This document shows positions 7,842 through 17,047 of a stretch of 64,000 nt of DNA, in pieces. How positions within the stretch are numbered: position 1 is the stretch's first letter; each line of letters opens with the position of its first letter. Source of the DNA: Streptomyces sp. DG2A-72 (GTDB taxonomy: Bacteria; Actinomycetota; Actinomycetes; Streptomycetales; Streptomycetaceae); the NCBI RefSeq assembly GCF_030499575.1, contig NZ_JASTLC010000001.1, positions 6,348,001 to 6,412,000 on the forward strand. Direction: 5' to 3'. Both the position numbers and the translations under genes were made by a program. A model generated the notes under the pieces. That model did not search any database. It was not told where the DNA came from and saw nothing but the letters and a program-made list of their open reading frames with translations.

Positions 7842-9353
7842 ATGGCAAGGCAGCGGGCGCAACGGACGATCCACGTCGACGGCCAGTGGCTGGAAGCGGT
7901 CTCCGGCGCCACCCGAGAGATCCTCGACCCGGCAGACGCCCTGCCCTTCGCCGTGGTCGCGGAGGGTGACGAGAAGGACACCGATCTGGCGGTCGCCGCG
8001 GCCCGCCGCGCCTTCGACGAGGGGGACTGGCCGCACACGCCCGTCGCCGAGCGCGCCGCGCTGCTGCGCCGCGTCGCCGACCTCCTCGTCCGCGACCGTG
8101 AACCGCTCGGGCTCCTGGAGAGCCGTGACGCGGGCAAGACCGTCGAAGAGGGCCGGATCGACATCGACTGCGTCGCCGACGCCTTCCGCTACTTCGCCGA
8201 TCTGGTGGCGGCAGAGGGCGCGGGCCGGGTGGTCGACGCGGGCTCGCCCGACATCCACAGCGTCGTGGTGCACGAGCCGGTCGGCGTCTGCGCGCTGATC
8301 ACGCCCTGGAACTACCCCCTGCTGCAGGCCAGCTGGAAGATCGCCCCGGCACTCGCGGCCGGCAACACCTTCGTGATCAAGCCGAGCGAGATCACGCCGC
8401 TGACGACGATCGCCCTGATCGACCTGCTCGCGGAGGCCGGTCTGCCCGCCGGAGTCGCGAACATCGTCACCGGACCCGGCCACTCGGTCGGCGCCCGCCT
8501 CGCCGAGCACCCCGACGTCGACCTCGTCTCCTTCACCGGCGGCCTGATCAGCGGCACGAAGGTCGCACAGGCCGCCGCCGTGACCGTCAAGAAGGTCGCC
8601 CTCGAACTCGGCGGCAAGAACCCCAACGTCGTCTTCGCCGACGCCTGTTCGACCGACGAGGACTTCGACACAGCCGTCGACCAGGCCCTCAACGCCGCCT
8701 TCATCCACAGCGGTCAGGTGTGCTCCGCGGGCGCCCGGCTCATCGTCGAGGAGTCGGTCCGCGAGCGTTTCGTCGCCGAACTCGCCCGCCGGGCAAGCCG
8801 GATCCGCCTCGGCCGCGGCACCGAGGACGGCGTGGAGTGCGGCCCGCTGGTCTCCGAGCAGCAGCGCACGAAGACCGAGTCGTACGTCGCCTCCGCGCTG
8901 GAAGAGGGCGCGGTGCTGCGCTCCGGCGGCAAGCGCCCCGAGCCGAGCGCCGAACGCCCGGCCACCGGCTACTTCTACGAGCCGACGGTGCTCGACCAGT
9001 GCCAACGCGAGATGAGGGTCGTACGCGAAGAGGTCTTCGGCCCGGTCCTCACCGTCGAGACGTTCCGCACGGAGGACGAGGCGGTCGCCCTCGCCAACGA
9101 CACGGAGTACGGGCTCGCCGGCGCCGTCTGGACCACCGACGCGGGACGGGCCCGCCGGGTCGCCGCCCGCCTGCGGCACGGCACCGTCTGGATCAACGAC
9201 TTCCACCCCTACCTCCCCCAGGCGGAGTGGGGCGGCTTCGGCAAGAGCGGGGTGGGGCGCGAACTCGGTCCCGCCGGACTCGCCGAGTACCGCGAGAGCA
9301 AGCACGTGTACCAGAACCTGGAGCCGAAGCCCGTTCGCTGGTTCGCCGGCTGA
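7842..9353 (+). CDS. betB: Betaine aldehyde dehydrogenase
   Basis: 503-residue NAD(P)-dependent aldehyde dehydrogenase. Motifs include ITPWNYPLLQ, FVIKPSE with Lys180, SFTGG, general base Glu255 in LELGGKNPN, and nucleophile Cys294 in SGQVCSAG; HTVWIND-type sequence and GGFGKSGVGRELG lie near the C-terminus. It should oxidise betaine aldehyde to glycine betaine in the cytoplasm. It is the first gene of a five-gene plus-strand run with a choline dehydrogenase-like enzyme and a betaine/choline ABC transporter, and that context supports the substrate. The family motifs alone would also fit other aldehydes. About 200 bp upstream separates it from the divergent secreted-protein gene and should hold its promoter. 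No betI-type repressor is adjacent. Confidence 0.85.
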   Translation: MARQRAQRTIHVDGQWLEAVSGATREILDPADALPFAVVAEGDEKDTDLAVAAARRAFDEGDWPHTPVAERAALLRRVADLLVRDREPLGLLESRDAGKTVEEGRIDIDCVADAFRYFADLVAAEGAGRVVDAGSPDIHSVVVHEPVGVCALITPWNYPLLQASWKIAPALAAGNTFVIKPSEITPLTTIALIDLLAEAGLPAGVANIVTGPGHSVGARLAEHPDVDLVSFTGGLISGTKVAQAAAVTVKKVALELGGKNPNVVFADACSTDEDFDTAVDQALNAAFIHSGQVCSAGARLIVEESVRERFVAELARRASRIRLGRGTEDGVECGPLVSEQQRTKTESYVASALEEGAVLRSGGKRPEPSAERPATGYFYEPTVLDQCQREMRVVREEVFGPVLTVETFRTEDEAVALANDTEYGLAGAVWTTDAGRARRVAARLRHGTVWINDFHPYLPQAEWGGFGKSGVGRELGPAGLAEYRESKHVYQNLEPKPVRWFAG

Positions 9354-9386
9354 CCCCCTCCCCGCACCTCCCTGGAGTAACCCCTC

Positions 9387-10925
9387 ATGTCCCCTCTGCC
9401 TGAGAACACCCACGTCTACGACTACGTCGTCATCGGCGGCGGCACCGCGGGCTCCGTCATCGCCTCGCGCCTCACCGAGAATCCGGATGTCACCGTTGCC
9501 GTCATCGAGGGCGGTCCCAGTGATGTCGGCCGGGACGACGTGCTGACGCTGCGCCGCTGGATGGGGCTGCTCGGCGGTGAGCTGGACTATGACTACCCGA
9601 CCACCGAGCAGCCCCGCGGCAACTCGCACATCCGGCACAGCCGTGCCCGGGTGCTCGGCGGGTGTTCGAGCCACAACACGCTCATCGCCTTCAAGCCGCT
9701 GCCGTCCGACTGGGACGAGTGGGAGGCGGCCGGTGCTCAGGGGTGGGGCGCGGTGCCGATGGAGGCGTACTACGCCCGGCTGCTGAACAACATCGTCCCG
9801 GTCGACGAGAAGGACCGGAACGCCATCGCCCGCGACTTCGTCGACGCCGCCCAGGCCGCACTCGGCGTTCCGCGCGTCGAGGGCTTCAACAAGAAGCCGT
9901 TCAGCGAGGGTGTCGGTTTCTTCGACCTCGCCTACCACCCGGAGAACAACAAGCGGTCGAGCGCGTCGGTGGCGTACCTCCACCCTGTGATGGACGAGCG
10001 CCCGAACCTGACGATCCTGCTGGAGACCTGGGCGCACCGGCTGGAGCTGGGCGGCACGCGGGCGGAAGGCGTGCACGTACGGGACAAGGACGGCGCGGAG
10101 TTCGTCGTACGAGCCCGCAACGAGGTCCTGCTCTGCGCCGGCGCCGTGGACTCGCCGCGCCTGCTGCTCCACTCGGGCATCGGGCCCCGCAAGGACCTGG
10201 AAGCACTCGGTATCCCGGTCGTCCACGATCTGCCCGGCGTCGGTGAGAACCTGCTCGACCACCCCGAGTCGGTGATCGTCTGGGAGACGGACGGCCCCAT
10301 CCCGGAGAACTCCGCGATGGACTCCGACGCGGGCCTGTTCGTGCGCCGCGACCCCGAACACGCGGGCCCGGACCTGATGTTCCACTTCTACCAGATCCCC
10401 TTCACGGACAACCCGGAGCGACTGGGCTACGAGCGCCCGGAGTTCGGCGTCTCGATGACCCCGAACATCCCCAAGCCGAAGTCCCGTGGCCGCCTGTACC
10501 TGACCAGCGCCGACCCCGCCGTGAAGCCCGCCCTCGACTTCCGCTACTTCACGGACGAGGACGACTACGACGGCCGGACCCTGGTCGACGGCATCCGCAT
10601 CGCCCGCGAGATCGCCAGGACCGAGCCCCTCGCCGGCTGGCTCAAGCGCGAGGTGTGCCCCGGCCCGGAGATCCTCGGCGACGCGGAACTCAGCGAGTAC
10701 GCCCGTAAGGTCGCGCACACCGTGTACCACCCGGCGGGCACCTGCCGTATGGGCGCGGAGACGGACGAACAGGCGGTCGTGGATCCACAGTTGAGGATCC
10801 GCGGCCTGGAGGGCATCAGGATCGCCGACGCGTCCGTGTTCCCGACGATGACCGCCGTGAACCCGATGATCGGGGTGCTCATGGTCGGGGAGAAGGCCGT
10901 CGACCTGATCGGTGGTGGTGCGTGA
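9387..10925 (+). CDS. betA: GMC oxidoreductase, choline dehydrogenase-like
   Basis: 512-residue FAD-dependent GMC oxidoreductase. The N-terminal dinucleotide fold reads [22 protein letters not shown] signature 1 lies around [14 protein letters not shown], and signature 2 around [16 protein letters not shown]. The C-terminal catalytic region has [15 protein letters not shown] and [14 protein letters not shown], with the active-site His and Asn in place. GGAG lies 10 bp before the ATG. It should oxidise choline to betaine aldehyde, feeding the dehydrogenase upstream. Its TGA overlaps the next ATG as TGATG. Because GMC enzymes vary in substrate, the choline assignment rests on context with betB and the transporter. 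Confidence 0.8.
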   Translation: MSPLPENTHVYDYVVIGGGTAGSVIASRLTENPDVTVAVIEGGPSDVGRDDVLTLRRWMGLLGGELDYDYPTTEQPRGNSHIRHSRARVLGGCSSHNTLIAFKPLPSDWDEWEAAGAQGWGAVPMEAYYARLLNNIVPVDEKDRNAIARDFVDAAQAALGVPRVEGFNKKPFSEGVGFFDLAYHPENNKRSSASVAYLHPVMDERPNLTILLETWAHRLELGGTRAEGVHVRDKDGAEFVVRARNEVLLCAGAVDSPRLLLHSGIGPRKDLEALGIPVVHDLPGVGENLLDHPESVIVWETDGPIPENSAMDSDAGLFVRRDPEHAGPDLMFHFYQIPFTDNPERLGYERPEFGVSMTPNIPKPKSRGRLYLTSADPAVKPALDFRYFTDEDDYDGRTLVDGIRIAREIARTEPLAGWLKREVCPGPEILGDAELSEYARKVAHTVYHPAGTCRMGAETDEQAVVDPQLRIRGLEGIRIADASVFPTMTAVNPMIGVLMVGEKAVDLIGGGA

Positions 10926-12109
10926 TGAGCACGACCCCGAACACGCCCGTCTTCTCCGTCCAGGGCCTGTGGAAGGTCTTCGGCCCGAAGGCGGACCGCG
11001 TCCCCGCCGACCCGGAACTGGCGGCCCTCGATCCCGCCGACCTCCGCGCCCGCACCGGCTGCACGGCCGCCGTCCGTGACGTCTCCTTCGACGTCCGCAA
11101 GGGCGAGGTCTTCGTCGTCATGGGCCTGTCCGGCTCCGGCAAGTCCACCCTGGTCCGCTGTCTGACCCGCCTCATCGAGCCCACGTCCGGCACGATCGCC
11201 ATCGACGGCGAGGACGTCCGCGCGATGGACAAGCCTCGCCTCCGCGAACTCCGCCGCCACCGCGCCGCGATGGTCTTCCAGCATTTCGGCCTCCTCCCGC
11301 ACCGCACGGTCCTCGACAACGTCGCCTACGGCCTGGAGATCCAGGGCGTGGGCAAGGCGGAGCGCCGCGCGCGGGCCGCCGAAGTCGTCGCCAAGGTCGG
11401 CCTGGAGGGCATGGAACAGCGCAAGCCGAGCCAGCTGTCCGGCGGCCAGCGTCAGCGGGTGGGCCTGGCCCGGGCACTGGCCGTGGACCCCGAAGTCCTC
11501 CTCTTCGACGAGCCGTTCAGCGCGCTCGACCCCCTCATCCGGCGCGATATGCAGGATGAGGTGATCCGCCTCCACCGCGAGGAGGGCCGCACGATGGTCT
11601 TCATCACCCATGACCTCAGCGAGGCACTGAAGCTGGGCGACCGCATCGCCCTCATGCGCGACGGCCGCGTGGTGCAGCTGGGCACACCGGAGGAGATCGT
11701 GGGGTCCCCGGCCGACGAATACGTGCGGGAGTTCGTACGGGATGTGCCGCGGGAGCAGGTGATGACGGTGCGGACGGCGATGCGGGCCGCGTCGACGGAC
11801 GACGCGGGCAACGGCCCTGCGGTCGCGCCGGATGCCACGGTGTCGGAGGCGATCGAGGCGGTGGCACGGGCCGGGGCACCGGTGCGTGTGGTGGACGAAG
11901 GCCGGTGTGTAGGCGTCGTGGACTCGGACACCCTGCTCGGCGTGGTAGCCGGCGCAACCGCCGTAGCTGCGGGCAGTCGTGCCGCTGGGGCGATGGGGGT
12001 CCCCCCGCTCGAGCGAAGCCGAGAGTGGGGGAGGGTGGGCGCAGCGGCACCCGCCCAGCGCGGCCAAGCGACCCAACCCGACGCCGGCCCTCACGCGGAG
12101 TCCGTCTGA
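10925..12109 (+). CDS. Glycine betaine/choline ABC transporter ATP-binding protein
   Basis: 394 residues from ATG 10925; GTG 10922 is an alternative. The ABC ATPase domain has Walker [10 protein letters not shown], signature [15 protein letters not shown], Walker [13 protein letters not shown] and the switch His in FITHDLSEA. It belongs to the ProV/OpuAA group that couples to ProW permeases. The C-terminal part (about 285-345) looks like a single degenerate CBS-type segment ([20 protein letters not shown]). The last roughly 40 residues come from a Streptomyces repeat inserted in the 3' end ([15 protein letters not shown]), so the natural C-terminus may have been shorter. Overlaps at both ends (TGATG) indicate translational coupling within the operon. 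Confidence 0.9.
   Translation: MSTTPNTPVFSVQGLWKVFGPKADRVPADPELAALDPADLRARTGCTAAVRDVSFDVRKGEVFVVMGLSGSGKSTLVRCLTRLIEPTSGTIAIDGEDVRAMDKPRLRELRRHRAAMVFQHFGLLPHRTVLDNVAYGLEIQGVGKAERRARAAEVVAKVGLEGMEQRKPSQLSGGQRQRVGLARALAVDPEVLLFDEPFSALDPLIRRDMQDEVIRLHREEGRTMVFITHDLSEALKLGDRIALMRDGRVVQLGTPEEIVGSPADEYVREFVRDVPREQVMTVRTAMRAASTDDAGNGPAVAPDATVSEAIEAVARAGAPVRVVDEGRCVGVVDSDTLLGVVAGATAVAAGSRAAGAMGVPPLERSREWGRVGAAAPAQRGQATQPDAGPHAESV
11979..12050. repeat. Streptomyces palindromic repeat inside the ATPase gene
   Basis: Nested inverted repeats. The outer 9-bp arms are GTGCCGCTG (11979-11987) and CAGCGGCAC (12042-12050). Inside is the GC-rich block GGGGGTCCCCCCGCTCGAGC... GAGAGTGGGGGAG (about 11995-12033). 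From memory, this CCCCCGCTCGAGCGAAGCCGA-type unit recurs in many Streptomyces genomes. Here it is translated in frame as part of the transporter ATPase. Confidence 0.65.
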
Positions 12110-14046
12110 TGGCAACGATCACCGCACCGACCCCTCGCACACTCCCCGCGATCCTCAGAAACCGCGCAGTCGCCAAGCTCACCCTCCTCGCCCTCGCCGC
12201 AGCGATCCTCGTCCCCCTCGCCAACGCCCGCTGGGCCGGCGGCGCCTGGCCCGACGCGCTCACCGTCGACGTATCCGACCCCCTCACCAAGACCAGCGAC
12301 TGGATCATCGACAACCGGGACAGCCACCCCCTGTTCCTCTACTTCTTCGGCCACGTCAGCAACGCCGTCGTCGTCTCCGTACGCGCCGTCTACCTCCTCC
12401 TGCTGGCCGCCGGCTGGGCAGGCGTCACCGCGTTCGGCGCGCTGATCGCCTGGCGAGTCGCCGGCGTGCGCCTCGCCCTCGGGACGGCCGCCGCGTTCCT
12501 CACCTGCGGCCTGCTCGGCATGTGGATCCCGACCATGCAGACGCTCGCCCTGATGGTCGTGGCGGTCCTCGCGTCGGTCGTGGTCGGCGCGCTGCTCGGA
12601 CTGGCCGCGGGCCTGTCCCCTCGTACGGACCGCGCCCTGCGCCCGGTCCTGGACACCATGCAGGTGCTGCCCGCCTTCGCGTACCTCCTCCCCGTCGTCC
12701 TGGTCTTCGGCATCGGCGTCCCCGCGGCCGTCCTCGCCACCGTCGTCTACGCCGCCCCGCCCATGGCCCGCCTCACGGCCCTCGGCCTGCGCGGCGCCGA
12801 CAAGGAGGTGCTGGAGGCGGTCGAGTCGCTCGGCACCACCGCACGCCAACGCCTGCTGACCGCCCGTATCCCGCTGGCCCGCAAGGAACTCCTGCTCGGC
12901 CTCAACCAGACGATCATGATGGCGCTGTCGATGGCGGTCATCGCGTCGGTGATCGGCGGCGGCGGTCTCGGTGACCGCGTCTACCAGGCGCTGGCCTCGG
13001 TCGACGTGGGCGCCGCGCTCGCGGCCGGGATTCCGATCGTGCTGATCGCGGTCGTACTGGACCGCGTGACCGGTGCGGCAGGCGAGCAGCGGAGCGGGGA
13101 CGGCCGTAAAACGCTGTGGGCGTACGGGGCCGTCGCCGCCCTCGTCATCGCCCTCGCCGCCCGGTTCGCGGGCCGTGCCGACTGGCCCGACGCCTGGACG
13201 GTCGCCATCGCCGAACCGGTCAACCGGGCCGTCGACTGGATGACCGCGCACCTCTACTCCGGCGTCCCCGTCATCGGCGGCACCGCCGACTGGGCCGCGC
13301 ACTTCACCACCTGGGTCCTGGACCCGGTCCGCGACGGACTGCAGTGGCTGCCCTGGTGGTCGGTCCTGCTGATCGTCGCCGCACTGGCCTGGCTGATCGG
13401 CACCTGGCGCACCGCGCTGACCGCCGTTCTCGCCATGGCCGCGATCGGCGTACTCGGCGTCTGGGACTCCTCGCTGGACACCCTCTCCCAGGTCCTCGCA
13501 GCCGTGGCCGTCACCCTCGTCCTCGGCTTCGCGACCGGTATCGCGGCGGCCCGCAGCGACCGCGTCGAGCGGCTGCTCCGTCCCGTCCTGGACGTCTTCC
13601 AGACGATGCCGCAGTTCGTCTACCTGATCCCGGTCGTCGCGCTGTTCGGCGTGGGCCGTGCCCCTGCCGTCGCCGCGGCCGTCGTCTACGCGCTTCCGGC
13701 CGTCGTCCGCATCACCGCGCAGGGCCTGCGCCAGGTCGACCCGGCCGCGCTGGAGTCTTCGAACTCACTCGGCGCGACGACCTGGCAGCAACTCCGTCAG
13801 GTCCAACTCCCTCTCGCCCGCCCGGCGTTGCTGCTCGCCCTCAACCAGGGCGTGGTCCTCGTCCTCGCCGTCGTCATCATCGGCGGCCTGGTCGGCGGCG
13901 GAGCCCTCGGCTACGACGTCGTGTTCGGGCTCGCGCAGGGCGATCTGGCGACGGGCCTGGTCGCGGGCGCCGCGATCGTATGCCTCGGCCTGATGCTCGA
14001 CCGGGTGACCCAGCCGACCGAACGCCGCGCGAAGAAGGGAGCGTGA
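12109..14046 (+). CDS. Fused tandem permease of betaine/choline ABC transporter
   Basis: 645 residues carrying two ProW-type permease domains in one chain. Each half has a long first membrane segment, a periplasmic stretch and an EAA-type coupling motif: EAVESLGTTARQRLLTARIP (about 240-260) and LESSNSLGATTWQQLRQVQL (about 545-565). Each half has about five or six hydrophobic segments. A single-chain pair supplies both membrane subunits, so no second permease gene is needed. It starts at the TGATG overlap with the ATPase gene, and the binding-protein gene follows after one base. It should carry glycine betaine, choline or a similar quaternary amine across the membrane. Confidence 0.9.
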   Translation: MATITAPTPRTLPAILRNRAVAKLTLLALAAAILVPLANARWAGGAWPDALTVDVSDPLTKTSDWIIDNRDSHPLFLYFFGHVSNAVVVSVRAVYLLLLAAGWAGVTAFGALIAWRVAGVRLALGTAAAFLTCGLLGMWIPTMQTLALMVVAVLASVVVGALLGLAAGLSPRTDRALRPVLDTMQVLPAFAYLLPVVLVFGIGVPAAVLATVVYAAPPMARLTALGLRGADKEVLEAVESLGTTARQRLLTARIPLARKELLLGLNQTIMMALSMAVIASVIGGGGLGDRVYQALASVDVGAALAAGIPIVLIAVVLDRVTGAAGEQRSGDGRKTLWAYGAVAALVIALAARFAGRADWPDAWTVAIAEPVNRAVDWMTAHLYSGVPVIGGTADWAAHFTTWVLDPVRDGLQWLPWWSVLLIVAALAWLIGTWRTALTAVLAMAAIGVLGVWDSSLDTLSQVLAAVAVTLVLGFATGIAAARSDRVERLLRPVLDVFQTMPQFVYLIPVVALFGVGRAPAVAAAVVYALPAVVRITAQGLRQVDPAALESSNSLGATTWQQLRQVQLPLARPALLLALNQGVVLVLAVVIIGGLVGGGALGYDVVFGLAQGDLATGLVAGAAIVCLGLMLDRVTQPTERRAKKGA

Positions 14047-14047
14047 C

Positions 14048-15007
14048 ATGCGACTTCGTACGACATCCGCGGTGGCCGGCGTTTCGGCACTCCTGCTGCT
14101 GACCGGCTGCGGCGCCGCCGACATGACCAAGCAGGCCTCGCCCTTCGCCAATGCGCAGGGCGCCAAGACCGTCACCCTGTCCGTGCAGTCCTGGGTCGGC
14201 GCGCAGGCCAATGTCGCCGTCGCCCAGTACCTGCTCGAACACGAGCTGGGCTACCGCGTCGACACCGTCCAGATCGACGAGGTGCCCGCCTGGGACGCGC
14301 TCAGCCAGGGCCGCGTCGACGCGCTCCTGGAGGACTGGGGCCACCCGGAGGAGGAGCAGCGCTACGTCGCCGACAAGAAGACGATCGTGAACGGCGGCGG
14401 ACTCGGCGTCACCGGGCACATCGGCTGGTACGTCCCGACGTACTTCGCCAAGCAGCACCCCGACGTCACGGACTGGGAGAACCTCGACAAGTACGCCTCC
14501 CAGCTGCGCACCGCCGAGAGCGGCGGCAAGGGCCAGCTGATGGACGGCTCCCCGTCCTACGTCACCAACGACAAGGCGCTGGTCAAGAACCTGAAGCTGA
14601 ACTACCAGGTGGTCTTCGCCGGTTCGGAGGCCGCGCAGATCACCCAGATCAAACAGTTCGCCAAGGAGAAGAAGCCCTTCCTCACCTACTGGTACGCCCC
14701 CCAGTGGCTCTTCAAGAAGGTCCCCATGACCGAGGTGAAGCTCCCGGCGTACAAGGAGGGCTGCGACGCCGACCCGGAGAAGGTCGCCTGCGCCTATCCG
14801 CACACCCCGCTGCAGAAGTACCTCAACGCCGACTTCGCGAAGAACGGCGGCAAGGCGGCCCGGTTCCTGAAGAACTTCAAGTGGACCACCGAGGACCAGA
14901 ACGAGGTCTCCCTGATGATCGCCGACCAGAAGCTCAGCCCGGAGGAGGCGGCGAAGAAGTGGGTGGACAGCCACGAGTCGACGTGGCGGGGGTGGCTGTC
15001 CCGGTAG
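14048..15007 (+). CDS. Glycine betaine/choline-binding lipoprotein (OpuAC family)
   Basis: 319 residues. The lipoprotein signal peptide has lipobox LLTGC near residue 22. The mature part shows the OpuAC/ProX pattern: VTLSVQSWVGAQANV, LLEHELGYRVDTVQIDE, a Trp-bearing WDALSQGRVDALLEDWG, HIGWYVPTYF and FLTYWYAPQWLFKKV. These aromatic residues usually build the cage that holds a quaternary amine. Two Cys (GCDADPEKVACAYP) may pair in the extracellular protein. It is the last gene of the choline/betaine operon and is followed by a strong hairpin. The exact ligand (betaine or choline) cannot be decided from sequence. Confidence 0.9.
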   Translation: MRLRTTSAVAGVSALLLLTGCGAADMTKQASPFANAQGAKTVTLSVQSWVGAQANVAVAQYLLEHELGYRVDTVQIDEVPAWDALSQGRVDALLEDWGHPEEEQRYVADKKTIVNGGGLGVTGHIGWYVPTYFAKQHPDVTDWENLDKYASQLRTAESGGKGQLMDGSPSYVTNDKALVKNLKLNYQVVFAGSEAAQITQIKQFAKEKKPFLTYWYAPQWLFKKVPMTEVKLPAYKEGCDADPEKVACAYPHTPLQKYLNADFAKNGGKAARFLKNFKWTTEDQNEVSLMIADQKLSPEEAAKKWVDSHESTWRGWLSR

Positions 15008-15015
15008 TACCGCCC

Positions 15016-15042
15016 CCGGGCGCCCTTGCGGAGGGCGCCCGG
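15016..15042. terminator. Bidirectional terminator hairpin
   Basis: CCGGGCGCCCT (15016-15026) pairs with AGGGCGCCCGG (15032-15042), an 11-bp stem with a 5-nt loop. It lies between the convergent binding-protein gene and the AhpD-like gene and probably ends both transcripts. There is no clear T-run, as is usual in Streptomyces. Confidence 0.75.
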
Positions 15043-15047
15043 TGTCC

Positions 15048-15545
15048 TCACCCGTGGTCTCCCGGCGTGTAGTGCCCCGGCACCATCCGGCAGGTCACGC
15101 CGAACCGGTTCCAGGCGTTGATCACCGTGATCGCGGCGATCAGCTGCGCCAGCTCGGCCTCCTCGAACTGCTTCGCGGCCGTCTCGTAGACCTCGTCCGG
15201 CACGAAGCCGTCGGTCAGGACGGTCACGGCCTCCGTCAGCTCCAGCGCCGCCAGCTCCTTCTCCGTGTAGAAGTGCCGCGACTCCTCCCAGGCGCTCAGC
15301 TGGATGATCCGCTCGACGCTCTCACCGGCCGCGAGCGCGTCCTTGCTGTGCATGTCGACGCAGAGCGCGCAGTGGTTGATCTGCGAGGCACGGACCTTCA
15401 CCAGCTCCAGGAGCCCCGGGTCGAGGCCCTTCCGGGAGGCCGCGTCGAGGCGGACCATCGCCTTGTAGACGTCGGGGGCGTGCTCGGCCCAGGCCAGGCG
15501 GGGGGTGTGCTCGGGGGCGTACTGAACGGTTTCGTGTGTGGTCAT
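15048..15545 (-). CDS. AhpD-like carboxymuconolactone decarboxylase family protein
   Basis: 165 residues from ATG 15545 (MTTHETVQYAPEH). The helical fold carries the AhpD-type redox motif in NHCALCVDMHSKDA, with the CxxC and following His in place, preceded by GLLELVKVRASQI. Such proteins act as alkylhydroperoxidase-like reductases in the cytoplasm; the partner is unknown. It is divergent from the MocR-type regulator with only 47 bp between starts. That layout suggests the regulator controls it. Confidence 0.85.
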   Translation of the reverse strand: MTTHETVQYAPEHTPRLAWAEHAPDVYKAMVRLDAASRKGLDPGLLELVKVRASQINHCALCVDMHSKDALAAGESVERIIQLSAWEESRHFYTEKELAALELTEAVTVLTDGFVPDEVYETAAKQFEEAELAQLIAAITVINAWNRFGVTCRMVPGHYTPGDHG

Positions 15546-15592
15546 GCCCTCGACCCTAGGAGCGAAGCAGCCCAGGAGTATGGTCCATTTCC

Positions 15593-16978
15593 ATGGCGGA
15601 ATCATGGGCCACTCTGGGCGTCGACCTGCATCTGGAACCGACCGGCTCCGGCCTGCGCCGGGGCCTGACCGACGCCCTGCGCGAAGCGGTCCGCACCGGC
15701 CGCCTCGCCCCCGGCACCCGGCTGCCCTCCTCCCGCACCCTCGCCGCCGACCTGGGCATCGCCCGCAACACGGTCGCCGACGCCTACGCCGACCTCGTCG
15801 CGGAGGGCTGGCTCACCGCCCGCCAGGGCTCCAGCACCCGCGTCGGTGGCCGTACGGTCGTCCCGCCGGCCGACACGTCCCTCTCCCGCCGAGAGCAGCA
15901 CCGTCCGACGTACGACCTCCGCCCCGGCACCCCCGACCTCGCCTCCTTCCCCCGCACCGAATGGCTCAAGGCCGCCCGCCGTGCCTTCACCGCCGCCCCG
16001 AACGACGCCCTCGGCTACGGCGACCCCCGTGGCCGCGTCGAACTGCGCACCGCACTCGCCGGCTACCTCGCCCGGGCCCGCGGCGTGCGCACCGACCCCG
16101 ACCGCATCCTGATCTGCTCCGGCTTCGCCCACGCCCTGGGACTCCTCGGCACGGTCCTGCGCTCGCGCGGCACACGGACGGCCGCCGTGGAGTCGTACGG
16201 CCTTCCCCCGCACCGGAACCTGCTCACGGCCGCCGGCCTGCGCATCCGCCCCCTGCCCTTCGACGAACTCGGCACGGATCCGGGCGAGTTGGGCGGCGTC
16301 GGTGCCGTACTCCTCACCCCCGCCCATCAGTTCCCCATGGGCGTGCCCCTGCACCGCGACCGACGGACAGCCGTCGTGGACTGGGCGCGGCGCACCGGCG
16401 GGCTGGTACTGGAGGACGACTACGACGGCGAGTTCCGCTACGACCGCCAGCCCGTCGGCGCCCTCCAGGATCTCGACCCGGACCGCGTGGTCCACCTCGG
16501 CACGGCCAGCAAGTCCCTCGCCCCCGCGCTGCGCCTGGCGTGGATGGTCCTGCCGCCAGGGCTCACGGACGAGGCGGTGGCGGCGAAGGGCGGCCACGAC
16601 ACCTGCGGGGTGCTGGACCAGCTGACGCTGGCCGAGTTCATCACGTCCGGGGCCTACGACCGCCATGTGCGCGCCGCCCGGCTGCGCTACCGGCGCCGCC
16701 GTGACGCCCTGGTCGCGGCCCTGGCGTCGCGGGCGCCGGAGGTGCGGGTCACTGGCATCGCGGCCGGCCTGCACGCCGTCCTGCGCCTCCCGCCCGGCAC
16801 CGAGAAGTCGGTGCTCCAGGCCGCCACCTGGCAGGGCCTCGCCCTGCACGGACTGTCCTACTTCCGCCACCGGGAGGCCGTGGCCGAGCCCTTGGACGCG
16901 CTGGTCGTCGGGTACGGCACACCGCCGGACCACGCGTGGGCGGGGGCGCTGGACGCGCTGTGCAGGGTGCTGCCGTAG
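15593..16978 (+). CDS. MocR/PdxR-type regulator (GntR HTH plus aminotransferase domain)
   Basis: 461 residues. Residues 10-80 are a GntR winged helix (LRRGLTDALREAVRTGRLAPG, LPSSRTLAADLGIARNTVAD). From about residue 110 there is a class I aminotransferase-like domain with LGYGDPRGRVELRTALAGYL, EDDYDGEFRYDRQP and PLP-binding Lys307 in TASKSLAPALRL. MocR proteins sense pyridoxal phosphate or amine ligands and regulate neighbouring genes. It is divergently transcribed from the AhpD-like gene; the 47-bp gap contains TGGTCCATTTCC just before the ATG, where a regulator could bind. The effector and targets are inferred only. Confidence 0.9.
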   Translation: MAESWATLGVDLHLEPTGSGLRRGLTDALREAVRTGRLAPGTRLPSSRTLAADLGIARNTVADAYADLVAEGWLTARQGSSTRVGGRTVVPPADTSLSRREQHRPTYDLRPGTPDLASFPRTEWLKAARRAFTAAPNDALGYGDPRGRVELRTALAGYLARARGVRTDPDRILICSGFAHALGLLGTVLRSRGTRTAAVESYGLPPHRNLLTAAGLRIRPLPFDELGTDPGELGGVGAVLLTPAHQFPMGVPLHRDRRTAVVDWARRTGGLVLEDDYDGEFRYDRQPVGALQDLDPDRVVHLGTASKSLAPALRLAWMVLPPGLTDEAVAAKGGHDTCGVLDQLTLAEFITSGAYDRHVRAARLRYRRRRDALVAALASRAPEVRVTGIAAGLHAVLRLPPGTEKSVLQAATWQGLALHGLSYFRHREAVAEPLDALVVGYGTPPDHAWAGALDALCRVLP

Positions 16979-17047
16979 GACGGGCCCCGTCTCGGCCGAC
17001 GATCCGCCGATCTCGCCCCGCCGTACAGCGGAACGCCAGGGAGCCCC

